NCBI RefSeq assembly: GCF_019207025.1
Contig: NZ_JAEEGC010000026.1
Span: forward strand, 62,001 to 126,000
Direction of reading: 5' to 3'
Source: Clostridium thailandense
Lineage (GTDB): Bacteria; Bacillota; Clostridia; Clostridiales; Clostridiaceae
DNA: 64,000 nt
How positions within the stretch are numbered: position 1 is the first letter of the stretch; every line of letters begins with the position of its first letter. The translations under genes and the position numbers were made by a program. This document shows positions 26,668 to 35,682 of this stretch, in pieces. The notes under the pieces are model-generated. The model did no database searches and was not told the DNA's origin. It saw only the letters and a list, made by a program, of their open reading frames with translations.

Positions 26668-27288
26668 ATGGATGAAAAACTTGTTTCAAAAAAAGAATTG
26701 ATACAAAAAATGGAAGGACTTATATCAAATAACGATGGTCCCTTTAGTATAGTGGTAGCTGATGTCGATGATTTTAAGAATTTAAATAACTTATATGGTG
26801 AATCAGTTGGTGATGAAGTAATAAGAAAATTTATTTCCATATTAAACAATAATCTATCTTCTATTGATATAGTGTGTAGAAACGGTGATGAATTTAATAT
26901 ATTGCTTGTAAAAAAAGGTGCTGAAAGAAGTTTTATGGAACTAGAAGAAATAAGAAGATATTTATCTGATAATACTTTTGTTATAAATAATGGTGATAAA
27001 ACAGAAAATATTTATTTTACTTTAAGTTTTGGAGTAGCAAGTTACCCAAGAGATGCTAAAAATGTAGTCGAACTTTTTAGAGTTGCTGATAGTGCTTTAT
27101 TTAGAGCCAAAGAATTAGGTAAAAATAGAGTATGTCTTTCTGAAGCAGAAAGTATGGTTTTAAAATCAAATTATTTCACTAAAACTCAGTTAGATAGACT
27201 TTCCAGACTTTCTAAAGCAACTGATAGAACTGAAGCATTTCTCCTGAGAGAAGCACTTGATGATTTGTTCAAAAAATATAGCCGTTAG
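26668..27288 (+). CDS. GGDEF-domain protein with C-terminal ribbon-helix-helix domain
   Basis: This soluble protein has about 206 residues. Residues about 20-160 are a GGDEF domain (VVADVDDFKNLNN, GESVGDEV, CRNGDEFNIL, TLSFGVASYP). The signature reads NGDEF instead of GGDEF, so cyclase activity is uncertain, and no RxxD inhibitory site is visible. Residues about 168-205 (YFTKTQLDRLSRL, then TEAFLLREALDDLF) match a CopG-like ribbon-helix-helix, a DNA-binding fold. I chose the ATG at 26668, behind TGGAGGTC. It follows the ClC gene by 22 bases. I infer a nucleotide-responsive transcription factor, or a DNA-tethered cyclase. Confidence 0.8.
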   Translation: MDEKLVSKKELIQKMEGLISNNDGPFSIVVADVDDFKNLNNLYGESVGDEVIRKFISILNNNLSSIDIVCRNGDEFNILLVKKGAERSFMELEEIRRYLSDNTFVINNGDKTENIYFTLSFGVASYPRDAKNVVELFRVADSALFRAKELGKNRVCLSEAESMVLKSNYFTKTQLDRLSRLSKATDRTEAFLLREALDDLFKKYSR

Positions 27289-27308
27289 AAAGAACTTATA
27301 CTTACACA

Positions 27309-27358
27309 ATATAAACACTATCATTTTTATAATTACAGTAAATGATAGTGTTTATATT
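27309..27358. terminator. Convergent rho-independent terminator
   Basis: AATATAAACACTATCATTT (27309-27327) and its exact complement (27340-27358) form a 19-bp stem between the ends of the GGDEF and DUF389 genes. Confidence 0.8.
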
Positions 27359-27386
27359 ATTATGGAAATATGAATTATATTAAAAG

Positions 27387-28775
27387 TTATTTTTTATCAT
27401 TTGTCTTATATATATCAGATTCATTTATATTATCAATACTACTTTTTTCATCTTTATTTTTTCCGTCTGTGTTTTTTTCAAATGAAACCTTAATATTGAC
27501 CTTTCTATTCAATTTATTTTCTAAGGAACTTTCAATTGATGGAAGTATCTTATTTACTGAATCAGTATCTCCCTGTACTGTTGCTTCAATACTATATACT
27601 GCTGAGTTGCTTGAGTATGAGAATTTATAATCTATTAATTTAGCCTTTACTATATTTAAATTTTCCCTAATATTATATTCAATAATTTTATCTGTATTTA
27701 GTGATGGAATTGCGTTCTCTTTTATCTTGTCCTTTTCAGCATCTAAATCTGTATTTTTAGATTGAGCAGATTTAGTTAAAGCGTCAATCTCTTGTGCTAG
27801 TATTACCTTCATCTTAATCTCTACTGGTTTCTCAAGTACTCTTTCAAGATTATGCTCTGCAATACTTACATCATTGGAATTTAGCTTGTCCATTGATCTA
27901 ACGACTGTTGTAATAAAATATTTATTATCTTTAAATTCATAAGCATAATTCACCAAGTCCACCCCATTGAGGGAACTAACAGTTGCTTTAAGTGAAGTAT
28001 CTATAGTTTTTTTAGTTCTTTCTTGCAATATAGTTTTATACATAATAATAGATAAAGGTATAGAAATAGCAATAAAAGCTGCAATAGATATAACCAGTCT
28101 ATTCCTACTATCTTGTGTTGTAATTGCTATTTCGTTCTGCTCATAAATTTCGTCTCTTGTAGTAAAGCCTGAAACTCTGAAAATTAATGCACTTGCTAAA
28201 TTTATAGCCACTAAATTTGCTAAAAACAAGAGAAAGCCACCAAAAGCTATTCTATATTCACCTTGAAATAAGCCTGTTCCAACAACACAAAGTGGAGGCA
28301 TGAGTGCAGTTGCAATAGCTACTCCAGGTATTACTGAACTCTCTTTTTTATGACACATAGTAAAAGCACCAGCCGCACCAGATGCTAGAGCTATAATTAA
28401 ATCAATAATGGTTGGCTTTGTTCTTGACAAAATTTCATCTGTTAAGCTCCTTGTAGGAACTAAAATTGTTATGAAAATACTAACTATAACTGCTAGCAAG
28501 GCTCCAAATATAATATTCTTTACAGCCTTTCTAAACAGATCAGCATCACCAAGAGTCACTGCAAAGGACATTCCTATAATAGGACTCATGATAGGAGAAA
28601 TAAGCATTGCTCCTATTATAACTGCAGTACTATTTGTAAGCAGACCTAAAGTAGCAACAACAGCTGCTAATACCACTAACAAATAGTAAGTAATTCCCCC
28701 TAAAGCTTCATTTTTGATAGTATTATGTAATTCTCTTCTTTTTTCTCTTGAAATCACTGGTAGTGATAATGTCAT
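27387..28775 (-). CDS. DUF389 membrane protein
   Basis: This 462-residue protein has an N-terminal block of about six hydrophobic helices carrying the DUF389 features VIIGAMLISPIMSPIIGMS, ATLGLLTNS and ALMPPLCVVGTGL. A soluble C-terminal half of about 230 residues is rich in Lys, Asp and Ser, with two repeated modules (EHNLERVLEKPVEIKMKV; IESSLENKLNRKVNIKVSF) that look like small alpha-beta domains. The family is widespread and has no assigned transport substrate. It is monocistronic and convergent with the GGDEF gene. Confidence 0.88.
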   Translation of the reverse strand: MTLSLPVISREKRRELHNTIKNEALGGITYYLLVVLAAVVATLGLLTNSTAVIIGAMLISPIMSPIIGMSFAVTLGDADLFRKAVKNIIFGALLAVIVSIFITILVPTRSLTDEILSRTKPTIIDLIIALASGAAGAFTMCHKKESSVIPGVAIATALMPPLCVVGTGLFQGEYRIAFGGFLLFLANLVAINLASALIFRVSGFTTRDEIYEQNEIAITTQDSRNRLVISIAAFIAISIPLSIIMYKTILQERTKKTIDTSLKATVSSLNGVDLVNYAYEFKDNKYFITTVVRSMDKLNSNDVSIAEHNLERVLEKPVEIKMKVILAQEIDALTKSAQSKNTDLDAEKDKIKENAIPSLNTDKIIEYNIRENLNIVKAKLIDYKFSYSSNSAVYSIEATVQGDTDSVNKILPSIESSLENKLNRKVNIKVSFEKNTDGKNKDEKSSIDNINESDIYKTNDKK

Positions 28776-28945
28776 CCAATTCCCCCTATAATTCTAAAAA
28801 AATTTTCTATTATTTAATCTTCTGCTTAAAGTTCTACAAATAACTTAAACATTCAACAAATTTATTATAATTATATTATATATGTTTTTATTGTTCAATA
28901 AATAAATCATATTTGAATTTTATTTATAATTACCTTCTAGATATC

Positions 28946-28988
28946 CTTCTATATCTAGAATGACATTTAACAAATCTAGATATAGAAG
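28946..28988. repeat. 13-bp inverted repeat (hairpin)
   Basis: CTTCTATATCTAG (28946-28958) and its exact complement (28976-28988) lie just past the DUF1657 stop codon. No T-run follows, so termination is uncertain. Confidence 0.45.
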
Positions 28989-28996
28989 TAAGTTAA

Positions 28997-29200
28997 TTAT
29001 TTATTGTATTGAGGCTCTTCTTGCTTTACAAAGTCAAGTCTTGTTTGTATTGTCTCTGACACGTTCTCCATTGTAGTAGAAAGTTGGTCGAACATTTGCT
29101 TTGCTTCTTGACTATCTGTATCCAATGAAAATGTCTTCATGTCTGAAGCTAATCCTTTAGCACTTGCAAGAGCCTGTTCAAGTTTATTTCCTGTTGGCAT
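28997..29200 (-). CDS. DUF1657 small protein, probably spore-associated
   Basis: This is a 67-residue helical protein, MPTGNKLEQALASAKGLASD onward, matching DUF1657. In Bacillales and Clostridia this family is found beside DUF421 and SpoVA genes, including the transposon-borne spoVA cluster linked to spore heat resistance. Here it lies about 90 bases downstream of a DUF421 gene on the same strand. I infer expression in the forespore and association with the spore membrane. No sporulation promoter was confidently recognised. Confidence 0.85.
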   Translation of the reverse strand: MPTGNKLEQALASAKGLASDMKTFSLDTDSQEAKQMFDQLSTTMENVSETIQTRLDFVKQEEPQYNK

Positions 29201-29293
29201 AAAAAATCCTCCTTTAATATATTTTTATATTATAAATACATAAATAGTATGTTTTTAATTGATATTAATATTCATTTTATTAGAATTACTGTA

Positions 29294-30016
29294 TTATTCA
29301 ATACCATATTCACCATGAGATTCTTCATCATTCATCTCCTTCTTTGATATACACAATCTTTTAGTATCATCTAATCCAGCATAAAATACTTCGGAAATAT
29401 CTTTGATATTTTGACTATTAAGTTGAGATTGTAACCATTCTTTATTTAAACCTGCACTTGATAAATTTTCCTCCATTACATTTCCATCTAATATTATATC
29501 TCTCATAAGCCCTGTGCTTGTTGCTTGAATGTTCATTTGACCAGGAGTAAGTGGTTGTTTATCAGCTTTTGTTAACACTGACAATTCACCATCATTCTCC
29601 ATTATGGCAAATTCTACATCTGCTAAATTAAAAGAATTTTTTTCTCTTAGTTTCATCATCAATTCATTAATTGTCAATCTAACATTTTTCATATTTTCTT
29701 CTACAATAGTTCCATTTTGTACTAAGGTTACTGGTTCAGAATCTATTATTTTTCTTGCTTTAAAGCTTTTAATATGGACATACCCTGTTATAATTATCAA
29801 AACAGATACTAAAATAAGTGCTGTTATAGCAGACATTGATGTGAACTGCTGCCCAACTATAGAATTAGCAATTATAGATCCCATTGAGACTCCTATAACA
29901 AAATCAAAGAATGTCATTTGAGCTATAAGCTTTCGTCCCATAAGTCTAGTCAGCAATATTGCCAAAATATAAACGCCGACACTTCTTATTATAGTGTTTA
30001 ATATAACTCTATCCAT
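29294..30016 (-). CDS. DUF421 (YetF-like) membrane protein
   Basis: This 240-residue protein has three hydrophobic helices in the first 85 residues, including LTRLMGRKLIAQMTFFDFVIGVSMGSIIA, here split across the family signature, then a soluble YetF domain (residues about 90-220) with MKLREKNSFNLADVEFAIMEN-type sequence. DUF421 proteins sit in the spore inner membrane in Bacillus relatives and are paired with DUF1657, as here. GGAGGAATT precedes the ATG. The molecular role is unknown; the spore link is from family knowledge. Confidence 0.88.
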   Translation of the reverse strand: MDRVILNTIIRSVGVYILAILLTRLMGRKLIAQMTFFDFVIGVSMGSIIANSIVGQQFTSMSAITALILVSVLIIITGYVHIKSFKARKIIDSEPVTLVQNGTIVEENMKNVRLTINELMMKLREKNSFNLADVEFAIMENDGELSVLTKADKQPLTPGQMNIQATSTGLMRDIILDGNVMEENLSSAGLNKEWLQSQLNSQNIKDISEVFYAGLDDTKRLCISKKEMNDEESHGEYGIE

Positions 30017-30305
30017 TTACTTAATTCCTCCTCAAAATTTATACAAACTCTTGTTATTATTATTTACAATAGATTACCTAATAGTTATTTTTTAAATTTT
30101 CTATAAAATATTATATATCGACGCATTATTCCAGAGATTGCCTGAATTTTTTACGGAGTTTTTTGTAATATTAACTATATTTAATACACTATTAAATAGC
30201 GAATATATAAATTTTAAATCAAAATGCTATTAATCATAAAAAACAATTATTTTCTTCAGTAAAAAATGAAAAGATTAATTAACAACTAAAACTTAGGAGG
30301 ATTCT

Positions 30306-31211
30306 ATGGAAAAAGAAACACTTTCGCAGTACTATATCTTTTTAATATTAATACCAGTATTATGTGGAACTTTAGCACGATATCTTACTCTTATTGTTGA
30401 TTACAGACAATATCCTAGTTATCCAAACGGATATTTAATTCACTTGGTAACTGGATTTATATCCTCTGGAATAGGTGCCATTGCCATTCCAGCACTGCTT
30501 GAAAAAAACTTTGAGGCAATCACATTTCTTTTTCTTGCTACTGAGCAATTCAGAGACGTAAGAAGAATAGAAAAAGAAAGCCTTCAATCCCTTGATGATG
30601 TTGAACATGTTTTTAGAGGAGAGGCTTATATTGATGGTATAGCAAAAACCTTTGAGGCAAGAAATTATTTTGCACTATTAGTGTCTTTTGTAACTAGTTT
30701 AACTATGCATATTGTCCCTCATAAAATAATGTTGATCAATATTATTTTTGGAATTCTTTCTGGAGTAATCACACTCTACATACTTAAAAACTTTTCAAAA
30801 GGTAAAGCTGTTCAAGATATCGCTGATATAAGCTTAGCTAAGATAACTGTGAAAAATTCAGATTTATATGTGGATGATATCTTTGTTACAAATCATCTAG
30901 GCACAGATAAATCTCGGAAGCTAGTACAAGATAATGGCATTGCTGCAATAATTCGTCCCAAAGAAGAACATTTCAATAGAATACTTAACCATAACGGTCA
31001 AAGGCAAGCCATAATATTTGAAATCTGCAGAGTTCTAGGATTAAAAAGATATCACTATACAAGACGTGATTATGAAACAGGAAGAATAGCAGTTGTAATG
31101 GTTCCAATTATTTACGACGAAGGAGCATTTATAGAGACTATTAAAAAAACTCCTCTTTTAGAAAGTATAAAAAAGAGTTATAGAATAATGGATTCTAATT
31201 TTAACAAATAG
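30306..31211 (+). CDS. YIEGIA-family membrane protein, copy 1
   Basis: This 301-residue protein has about four hydrophobic segments in the first 170 residues and a soluble C-terminal domain. The family signature appears as AYIDGIAKTFEARNYF near residue 110, with DYRQYPSYPNGYL near residue 35. The YIEGIA family is restricted to spore-formers and is poorly characterised. It is followed 14 bases later by its small partner gene. TAGGAGG precedes the ATG. A close paralogue lies in opposite orientation at 35683-36591. Confidence 0.85.
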   Translation: MEKETLSQYYIFLILIPVLCGTLARYLTLIVDYRQYPSYPNGYLIHLVTGFISSGIGAIAIPALLEKNFEAITFLFLATEQFRDVRRIEKESLQSLDDVEHVFRGEAYIDGIAKTFEARNYFALLVSFVTSLTMHIVPHKIMLINIIFGILSGVITLYILKNFSKGKAVQDIADISLAKITVKNSDLYVDDIFVTNHLGTDKSRKLVQDNGIAAIIRPKEEHFNRILNHNGQRQAIIFEICRVLGLKRYHYTRRDYETGRIAVVMVPIIYDEGAFIETIKKTPLLESIKKSYRIMDSNFNK

Positions 31212-31225
31212 AAAGGATTGATATT

Positions 31226-31432
31226 ATGGGAGCAGATTCATATAACACTGGCTATGAAATAGTAGCATATATAACCTTAACTAAAGACAGAGCACAAAAT
31301 GGCAACCCTTTAATTTTAGTTGCTAGCAGTCTAGAAGAACAAAAACAACTAACAGAAGATGTTTCTAAAGCACTAAAGGCAGAAGTAGTTCAACTTACCT
31401 GTGGAGATTATATGATTATTAGTAAGAGTTAA
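31226..31432 (+). CDS. Small partner (capping-complex-type subunit) of YIEGIA, copy 1
   Basis: This 68-residue protein, with core EIVAYITLTKDRAQNGNPLI and ending CGDYMIISKS, is regularly encoded directly after YIEGIA genes; database names call it a capping complex subunit. It starts 14 bases after the YIEGIA stop, in one transcript. The paralogue at 35461-35655 shares most of the sequence. The function is inferred only from the pairing. Confidence 0.8.
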   Translation: MGADSYNTGYEIVAYITLTKDRAQNGNPLILVASSLEEQKQLTEDVSKALKAEVVQLTCGDYMIISKS

Positions 31433-31482
31433 GTGGCAGTAATCTTTATAACTTAATGTAACATAGAGTAAATAGTGGATAT

Positions 31483-31514
31483 GCCCCACTATAGAAAAAT
31501 ATAAAATAAGGGGC
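31483..31514. terminator. Weak convergent hairpin
   Basis: GCCCC (31483-31487) and GGGGC (31510-31514) could pair across a long AT loop between the ends of the YIEGIA partner gene and the iron-sulfur subunit gene. Confidence 0.3.
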
Positions 31515-31605
31515 TATTTTCTACCCAATATATATCATAATATTATTTTTTCATAGATATTAAACGACTTTAGTTTTATATATTAATTTTCCTAAACTAT
31601 TAAAT

Positions 31606-32073
31606 TTAATTATTTGATAAAATCGATTTGATTGCATTCTTTATCTCTTCATATCCAGTGCATCTACAAAGATTTGACTGCAGCCATTGTTCTATCACAT
31701 GATCATTCGCATTTGGATGTATACTAGCTAAAGCATGACAAACCATCAAAAATCCAGATGTGCAATACCCACACTGAAATCCCCAATTCTCTACAAAGGC
31801 TTTTTGTATTGGCGCATTTTCTAGGCCTTCAACGGTAACTATCTTCTTACCTATTGCTTCAACAGTCAGCATTAAGCAAGATTTTATAGGCCATCCATCT
31901 ACAAGAACAGTACAAGAACCACAATCTCCATTTTCACAGCCAGGTTTAGCACCTGTAAGTCCTAATTCATCTCTAAGAGTATTTAGTAGAATATCCGATG
32001 GTTTTGCCACAACCTCTTTATTTTCTCCATTAACATTTAATTTTATTATTGTTTTACCAGAGATTTTTAACAT
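31606..32073 (-). CDS. (2Fe-2S) subunit of a xanthine dehydrogenase-family molybdenum hydroxylase
   Basis: This 155-residue protein carries two 2Fe-2S clusters. The plant-type cluster ligands are in GCENGDCGSCTVLVDG near residue 42, and the C-terminal four-helix cluster ligands are in CGYCTSGFL and NLCRCTGYEEI. It passes electrons from the molybdenum centre to the FAD subunit. It is last in a three-gene operon (large, FAD, iron-sulfur), four bases after the FAD subunit. The substrate is set by the large subunit and is not known. Confidence 0.92.
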   Translation of the reverse strand: MLKISGKTIIKLNVNGENKEVVAKPSDILLNTLRDELGLTGAKPGCENGDCGSCTVLVDGWPIKSCLMLTVEAIGKKIVTVEGLENAPIQKAFVENWGFQCGYCTSGFLMVCHALASIHPNANDHVIEQWLQSNLCRCTGYEEIKNAIKSILSNN

Positions 32074-32076
32074 TTA

Positions 32077-32907
32077 TTATCCCTCCAGCTTTTCTAAAAC
32101 TTCTGTAAGCATTTTCTGTAACATAAATTTTCTAAAATCGTCTGACCCAGACAAATCACTTAATATTGAATCTGGCATATTATCGATTATATTATTTATT
32201 CTTATATTACTTGGAAGAATGGAATCATTTAAATAATCTTCAATTAAAGAAGACCTAAATGGGAAACTACAAACTCCACTAAAAGCTATGTTTATTCTAT
32301 TATTATCCTTAAGTGCTACAAGAGTAATTAGTGGATAATCTATTTTATCATTTTTAGTTCTTTTCACATGTAAATATGGTAAGGACAGAAAATGATTCTC
32401 TACTTCTGCACTTACTATAAATTCTCCTTCATTAAGTATTATTTTCTTATTGAATATATCCTTTAATAAAACCGTATTTCTACCATTTGAATTTGCTATA
32501 ACCACTTCACTATTACATATTAAAAGTGGTAATACAGCTTCTTTATATATAATTGTCCCTGCTATATTTCCACCTAAGGTGATTTTATCTTGCATAGTAT
32601 GGTCTGCAATTCTTTGTACTGTCAGGCCAAGTAAAGGGAACAAGTTTGCTTCTGAAACTTGTGTAAGTGTAACTGCGGATCCTATAATTAGCTTATTATT
32701 TCTTAACTCATGAACATTACAATCAGCAATTCCTTTTATATCAATTACTGCATCAGTATATACATTATAGGCTCTTGACATGCTTATAATTTCACTTCCA
32801 CCGCCATAATATAAAGGTTTCTTTCCTTTAGCTTTCAATTCAAAGTATAGTTCAATAGCTTCTTCAACACTTTCAGGTTTATAATAATCAAAATCAAAAG
32901 GTATCAT
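32077..32907 (-). CDS. FAD-binding subunit of the molybdenum hydroxylase
   Basis: This is the medium subunit, about 276 residues. The N-terminal FDYYKPESVEEAIELY opening is typical of CoxM/XdhB-type subunits. FAD-binding loops are visible as YYGGGSEI near residue 40 and TLGGNIAGTI near residue 107. The ATG at 32907, behind GGAGG, is clearly better than the longer frame, which would run 100 bases into the preceding gene. It still overlaps the end of the large-subunit gene by 14 bases, so the two are coupled. Confidence 0.9.
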   Translation of the reverse strand: MIPFDFDYYKPESVEEAIELYFELKAKGKKPLYYGGGSEIISMSRAYNVYTDAVIDIKGIADCNVHELRNNKLIIGSAVTLTQVSEANLFPLLGLTVQRIADHTMQDKITLGGNIAGTIIYKEAVLPLLICNSEVVIANSNGRNTVLLKDIFNKKIILNEGEFIVSAEVENHFLSLPYLHVKRTKNDKIDYPLITLVALKDNNRINIAFSGVCSFPFRSSLIEDYLNDSILPSNIRINNIIDNMPDSILSDLSGSDDFRKFMLQKMLTEVLEKLEG

Positions 32908-35239
32908 ATTTTCCTCCAGTCTTAAATTTCCAAATTTCTTCAGGTGTAATAGGTAGTTTATCAAATTCACACTGGGCTGCCCGTGAGATAGCGTTTGCAA
33001 ATGCAGCCGGAATTGCTATTATGCCATGTTCTGCAAGTCCTCGTGCTCCAAAAGGTGCATCAATCTGAGGCGTTTCAATAAATTCAACCACATATTCTGG
33101 ATTTTCACCGAACCGCATAGGTTTATAAGTTCGCAGTGAAGTGTTTTGAAGCTTAGCTTCAAAATCATATTCAAAGGCTTCTCTTGTAGCAATTCCAAAG
33201 CCCATATTAACTCCTCCCATTATCAGCCCTCTTGAAGTTTTAGGATTGAGTATTTTACCTGCATCTAAAACAGTAATTGCTTTTAAAAGCCTGTATGTAA
33301 AATTATTAGGATCATATTCGATTTCAACTGCTTGAGCACCTACAGTCCATGCTGGTCCTGGTTTACCTTTTCCTGTTGCTTCATCCAAATCAGTAATATG
33401 AAACATTATAAAACTGCCGCGGCCAAGTATTTGTCCTTCAACTGCAAGGCCATTTGGTTCTTTATGACCTCGAACTAAATCCTTAAACGAAACATATATC
33501 ATAGGATCTTGCTTTAAGTAAACTTTTTCTTCTGCAATATCTAAATCTTCTGGGGGAGATTTCATAATATCAGCAGCTGAACTTTTAAGCTGTTTTATAA
33601 GATCATCAGCAGCCCTAAGCACTGCTCTGCCTGCCATATAGGTTGACATACTTGCAACAGTTTTCCAATGCTCTGGTGAAACTTGAGTATCAACTCCCAT
33701 GAATACATGAATTCTCTCTACATCCATTTTTAATTTTTCAGCAAGTATTTGAGCCAGCGTAGTTTTGGTTGACGGACCAATTTCAACTGCACCAGAATTA
33801 AGATTTATACTTCCATCACTATTAAAGGTAAGAAAAACACCTGAAACCGCATTAACTGGTGAATCAGAAGTCTTCCAAAGACATCCTATTCCCTTTGCCT
33901 TTATCATACCTTCTTTTGTGTATATTACTTGCCCTTCATCCCATTTAACTAATTGCTTTAATTTTGTAAGGCAATCTGATAAACTACCCATATTACTAAT
34001 GGTTGTTTTAACCTGTGTAGGTGTATATTGTCCAGGCTTTATAGCATTCTTAATTCTTAGTTCTAAAGCATCAATGCCAGTGCTTGCTGCTAATTTATCC
34101 ATCATTCTCTCCATACAAAAGGTATATTCTGCATGACCAAAACCACGATAAGAAGTAACATAAGTATGGTTAGTATAAACGCATATTGCATCACACCACA
34201 CGTTTTCAATATTATAAGGCCCTGAACAATCTGCTGCTATTGCTTTAGCCATACGTGGGCCAATGTCTGCATAAGCTCCTCCATCAACCATATATCTAGC
34301 TTCAAGAGCTTTAATAATTCCATCTTTTGTTACACCTATCTTTATATTTGCTTCAACACCAATCCTACAAGGAGAAGTTTTAATATCATCTTCCCTGGAA
34401 TTTGATATTCTAACTAATCTGCCATTAACAGCCTTTGAAGCTAGATATGCTATACTTTCTAGCTGCATAGCTGCCTTTCCACCAAAACCTCCACCTACAA
34501 ATGGAACTTTAACAATTATATTTCCTTCTGGTATTTTATAATATTCACTTAAAAGTTTTTTCACAGAATAAGGTCCTTGTGAAGAAGTATAAATTATTAC
34601 TCTTCCATCAGTCATAATTTGTGCTCTTGCATTTCTAGTCTCCATTGCAAGATGATCTGATTGGGGAAGTGAAAAATTTCCTTCTACTATGACTTCACTT
34701 TCTGTCCAACCCTTTAGCATATCACCTTTTCTTATTTGAATCCGATCAGAAATATTAGTATTTTGTTCAGGATATATATCATGAACAGCATGTTTATACT
34801 GCATTAAATTTTCATGTATAAGAATTGCATTTGGTTTTAAGGCATCATTTATTGAGTTAACAACAGGTAAAGGTATATATTCTACATTTATCATCTTTAA
34901 AGCTTTCATTGCTTCCTGCTCACTATTTGCAACAACTACTGCGACTGGCTCACCGTAATATCTAACTTTATCCCTTGCTATCGGCGGCCTATCCTCCAGA
35001 ACAGTTCCACAAAGAGTAGGAAAATAATCTCCTGTTATTATAGCCTGAACACCTGGTAACTTCTTTGCTTCAGTTATATTTATAGATTTAATCTTTGCAT
35101 GTGCATAGCGACTTCCAAGAATTTTAGCATGTAACATACCTGGAAGAGATACATCGTCAGTATATCTTGCTGCTCCAGTAACTTTATCAAAAGCCTCTTT
35201 TCTTGGTATGCTTACTCCGATCCCATTTATATTACTCAA
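32894..35239 (-). CDS. Molybdopterin-binding large subunit, xanthine dehydrogenase family
   Basis: This 781-residue subunit binds the molybdenum cofactor and substrate. It shows PRKEAFDKVTGAARYTDDV at the start, VPFVGGGFGGKAAM, YRGFGHAEYTFCMERMMDKL near residue 365 and, close to the end, the catalytic glutamate in GARGLAEHGII. The family includes xanthine, nicotinate, purine and 4-hydroxybenzoyl-CoA hydroxylases or reductases; key substrate residues do not let me choose. No cofactor-sulfuration or selenium genes lie nearby. The operon is flanked on both sides by inverted YIEGIA gene pairs. Confidence 0.92.
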   Translation of the reverse strand: MSNINGIGVSIPRKEAFDKVTGAARYTDDVSLPGMLHAKILGSRYAHAKIKSINITEAKKLPGVQAIITGDYFPTLCGTVLEDRPPIARDKVRYYGEPVAVVVANSEQEAMKALKMINVEYIPLPVVNSINDALKPNAILIHENLMQYKHAVHDIYPEQNTNISDRIQIRKGDMLKGWTESEVIVEGNFSLPQSDHLAMETRNARAQIMTDGRVIIYTSSQGPYSVKKLLSEYYKIPEGNIIVKVPFVGGGFGGKAAMQLESIAYLASKAVNGRLVRISNSREDDIKTSPCRIGVEANIKIGVTKDGIIKALEARYMVDGGAYADIGPRMAKAIAADCSGPYNIENVWCDAICVYTNHTYVTSYRGFGHAEYTFCMERMMDKLAASTGIDALELRIKNAIKPGQYTPTQVKTTISNMGSLSDCLTKLKQLVKWDEGQVIYTKEGMIKAKGIGCLWKTSDSPVNAVSGVFLTFNSDGSINLNSGAVEIGPSTKTTLAQILAEKLKMDVERIHVFMGVDTQVSPEHWKTVASMSTYMAGRAVLRAADDLIKQLKSSAADIMKSPPEDLDIAEEKVYLKQDPMIYVSFKDLVRGHKEPNGLAVEGQILGRGSFIMFHITDLDEATGKGKPGPAWTVGAQAVEIEYDPNNFTYRLLKAITVLDAGKILNPKTSRGLIMGGVNMGFGIATREAFEYDFEAKLQNTSLRTYKPMRFGENPEYVVEFIETPQIDAPFGARGLAEHGIIAIPAAFANAISRAAQCEFDKLPITPEEIWKFKTGGKYDTF

Positions 35240-35460
35240 GTGCTCTTACCTCCCTTATTAAAATCATATCTTATTAATTAGAATCTAATAACTTTAAAAT
35301 ACAGATTTAGTTTTTTCTGTTTTTTATGATTTATTCAGTATTGATAAGTTTTATATCTCACCTTAATTTTATGTATAGTATTTAATTAGTTAGTTCTGAA
35401 CTTATAAGATATAAAGCTAATATAAGTTTTGCTTTTTAAACATTTTAAGTTATTTTATTT

Positions 35461-35655
35461 TTATTTAATTATGATGTAATCTCCACAATGAAGCTGTGAT
35501 ACATCTGCTTTCATTGCCTTGGCTATATCTTTACAAAGTAACTTTTGTTCATCAACATCTTTAGCTATAAGAATTAATGGATTTCCTCCAAAAACTCTTT
35601 CTTTATCTAATGTAATATACGCTACTATTTCAGCTTTACTTGACGATTGTGACAT
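35461..35655 (-). CDS. Small partner (capping-complex-type subunit) of YIEGIA, copy 2
   Basis: This 64-residue paralogue of the protein at 31226-31432 shares EIVAYITL, GNPLILIA and LHCGDYIII. It follows YIEGIA copy 2 by 27 bases on the minus strand. GAAGGAG precedes the ATG. Function is unknown beyond the recurrent pairing. Confidence 0.8.
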   Translation of the reverse strand: MSQSSSKAEIVAYITLDKERVFGGNPLILIAKDVDEQKLLCKDIAKAMKADVSQLHCGDYIIIK

Positions 35656-35682
35656 AACATTATCTCCTTCATCTATAAAAAA

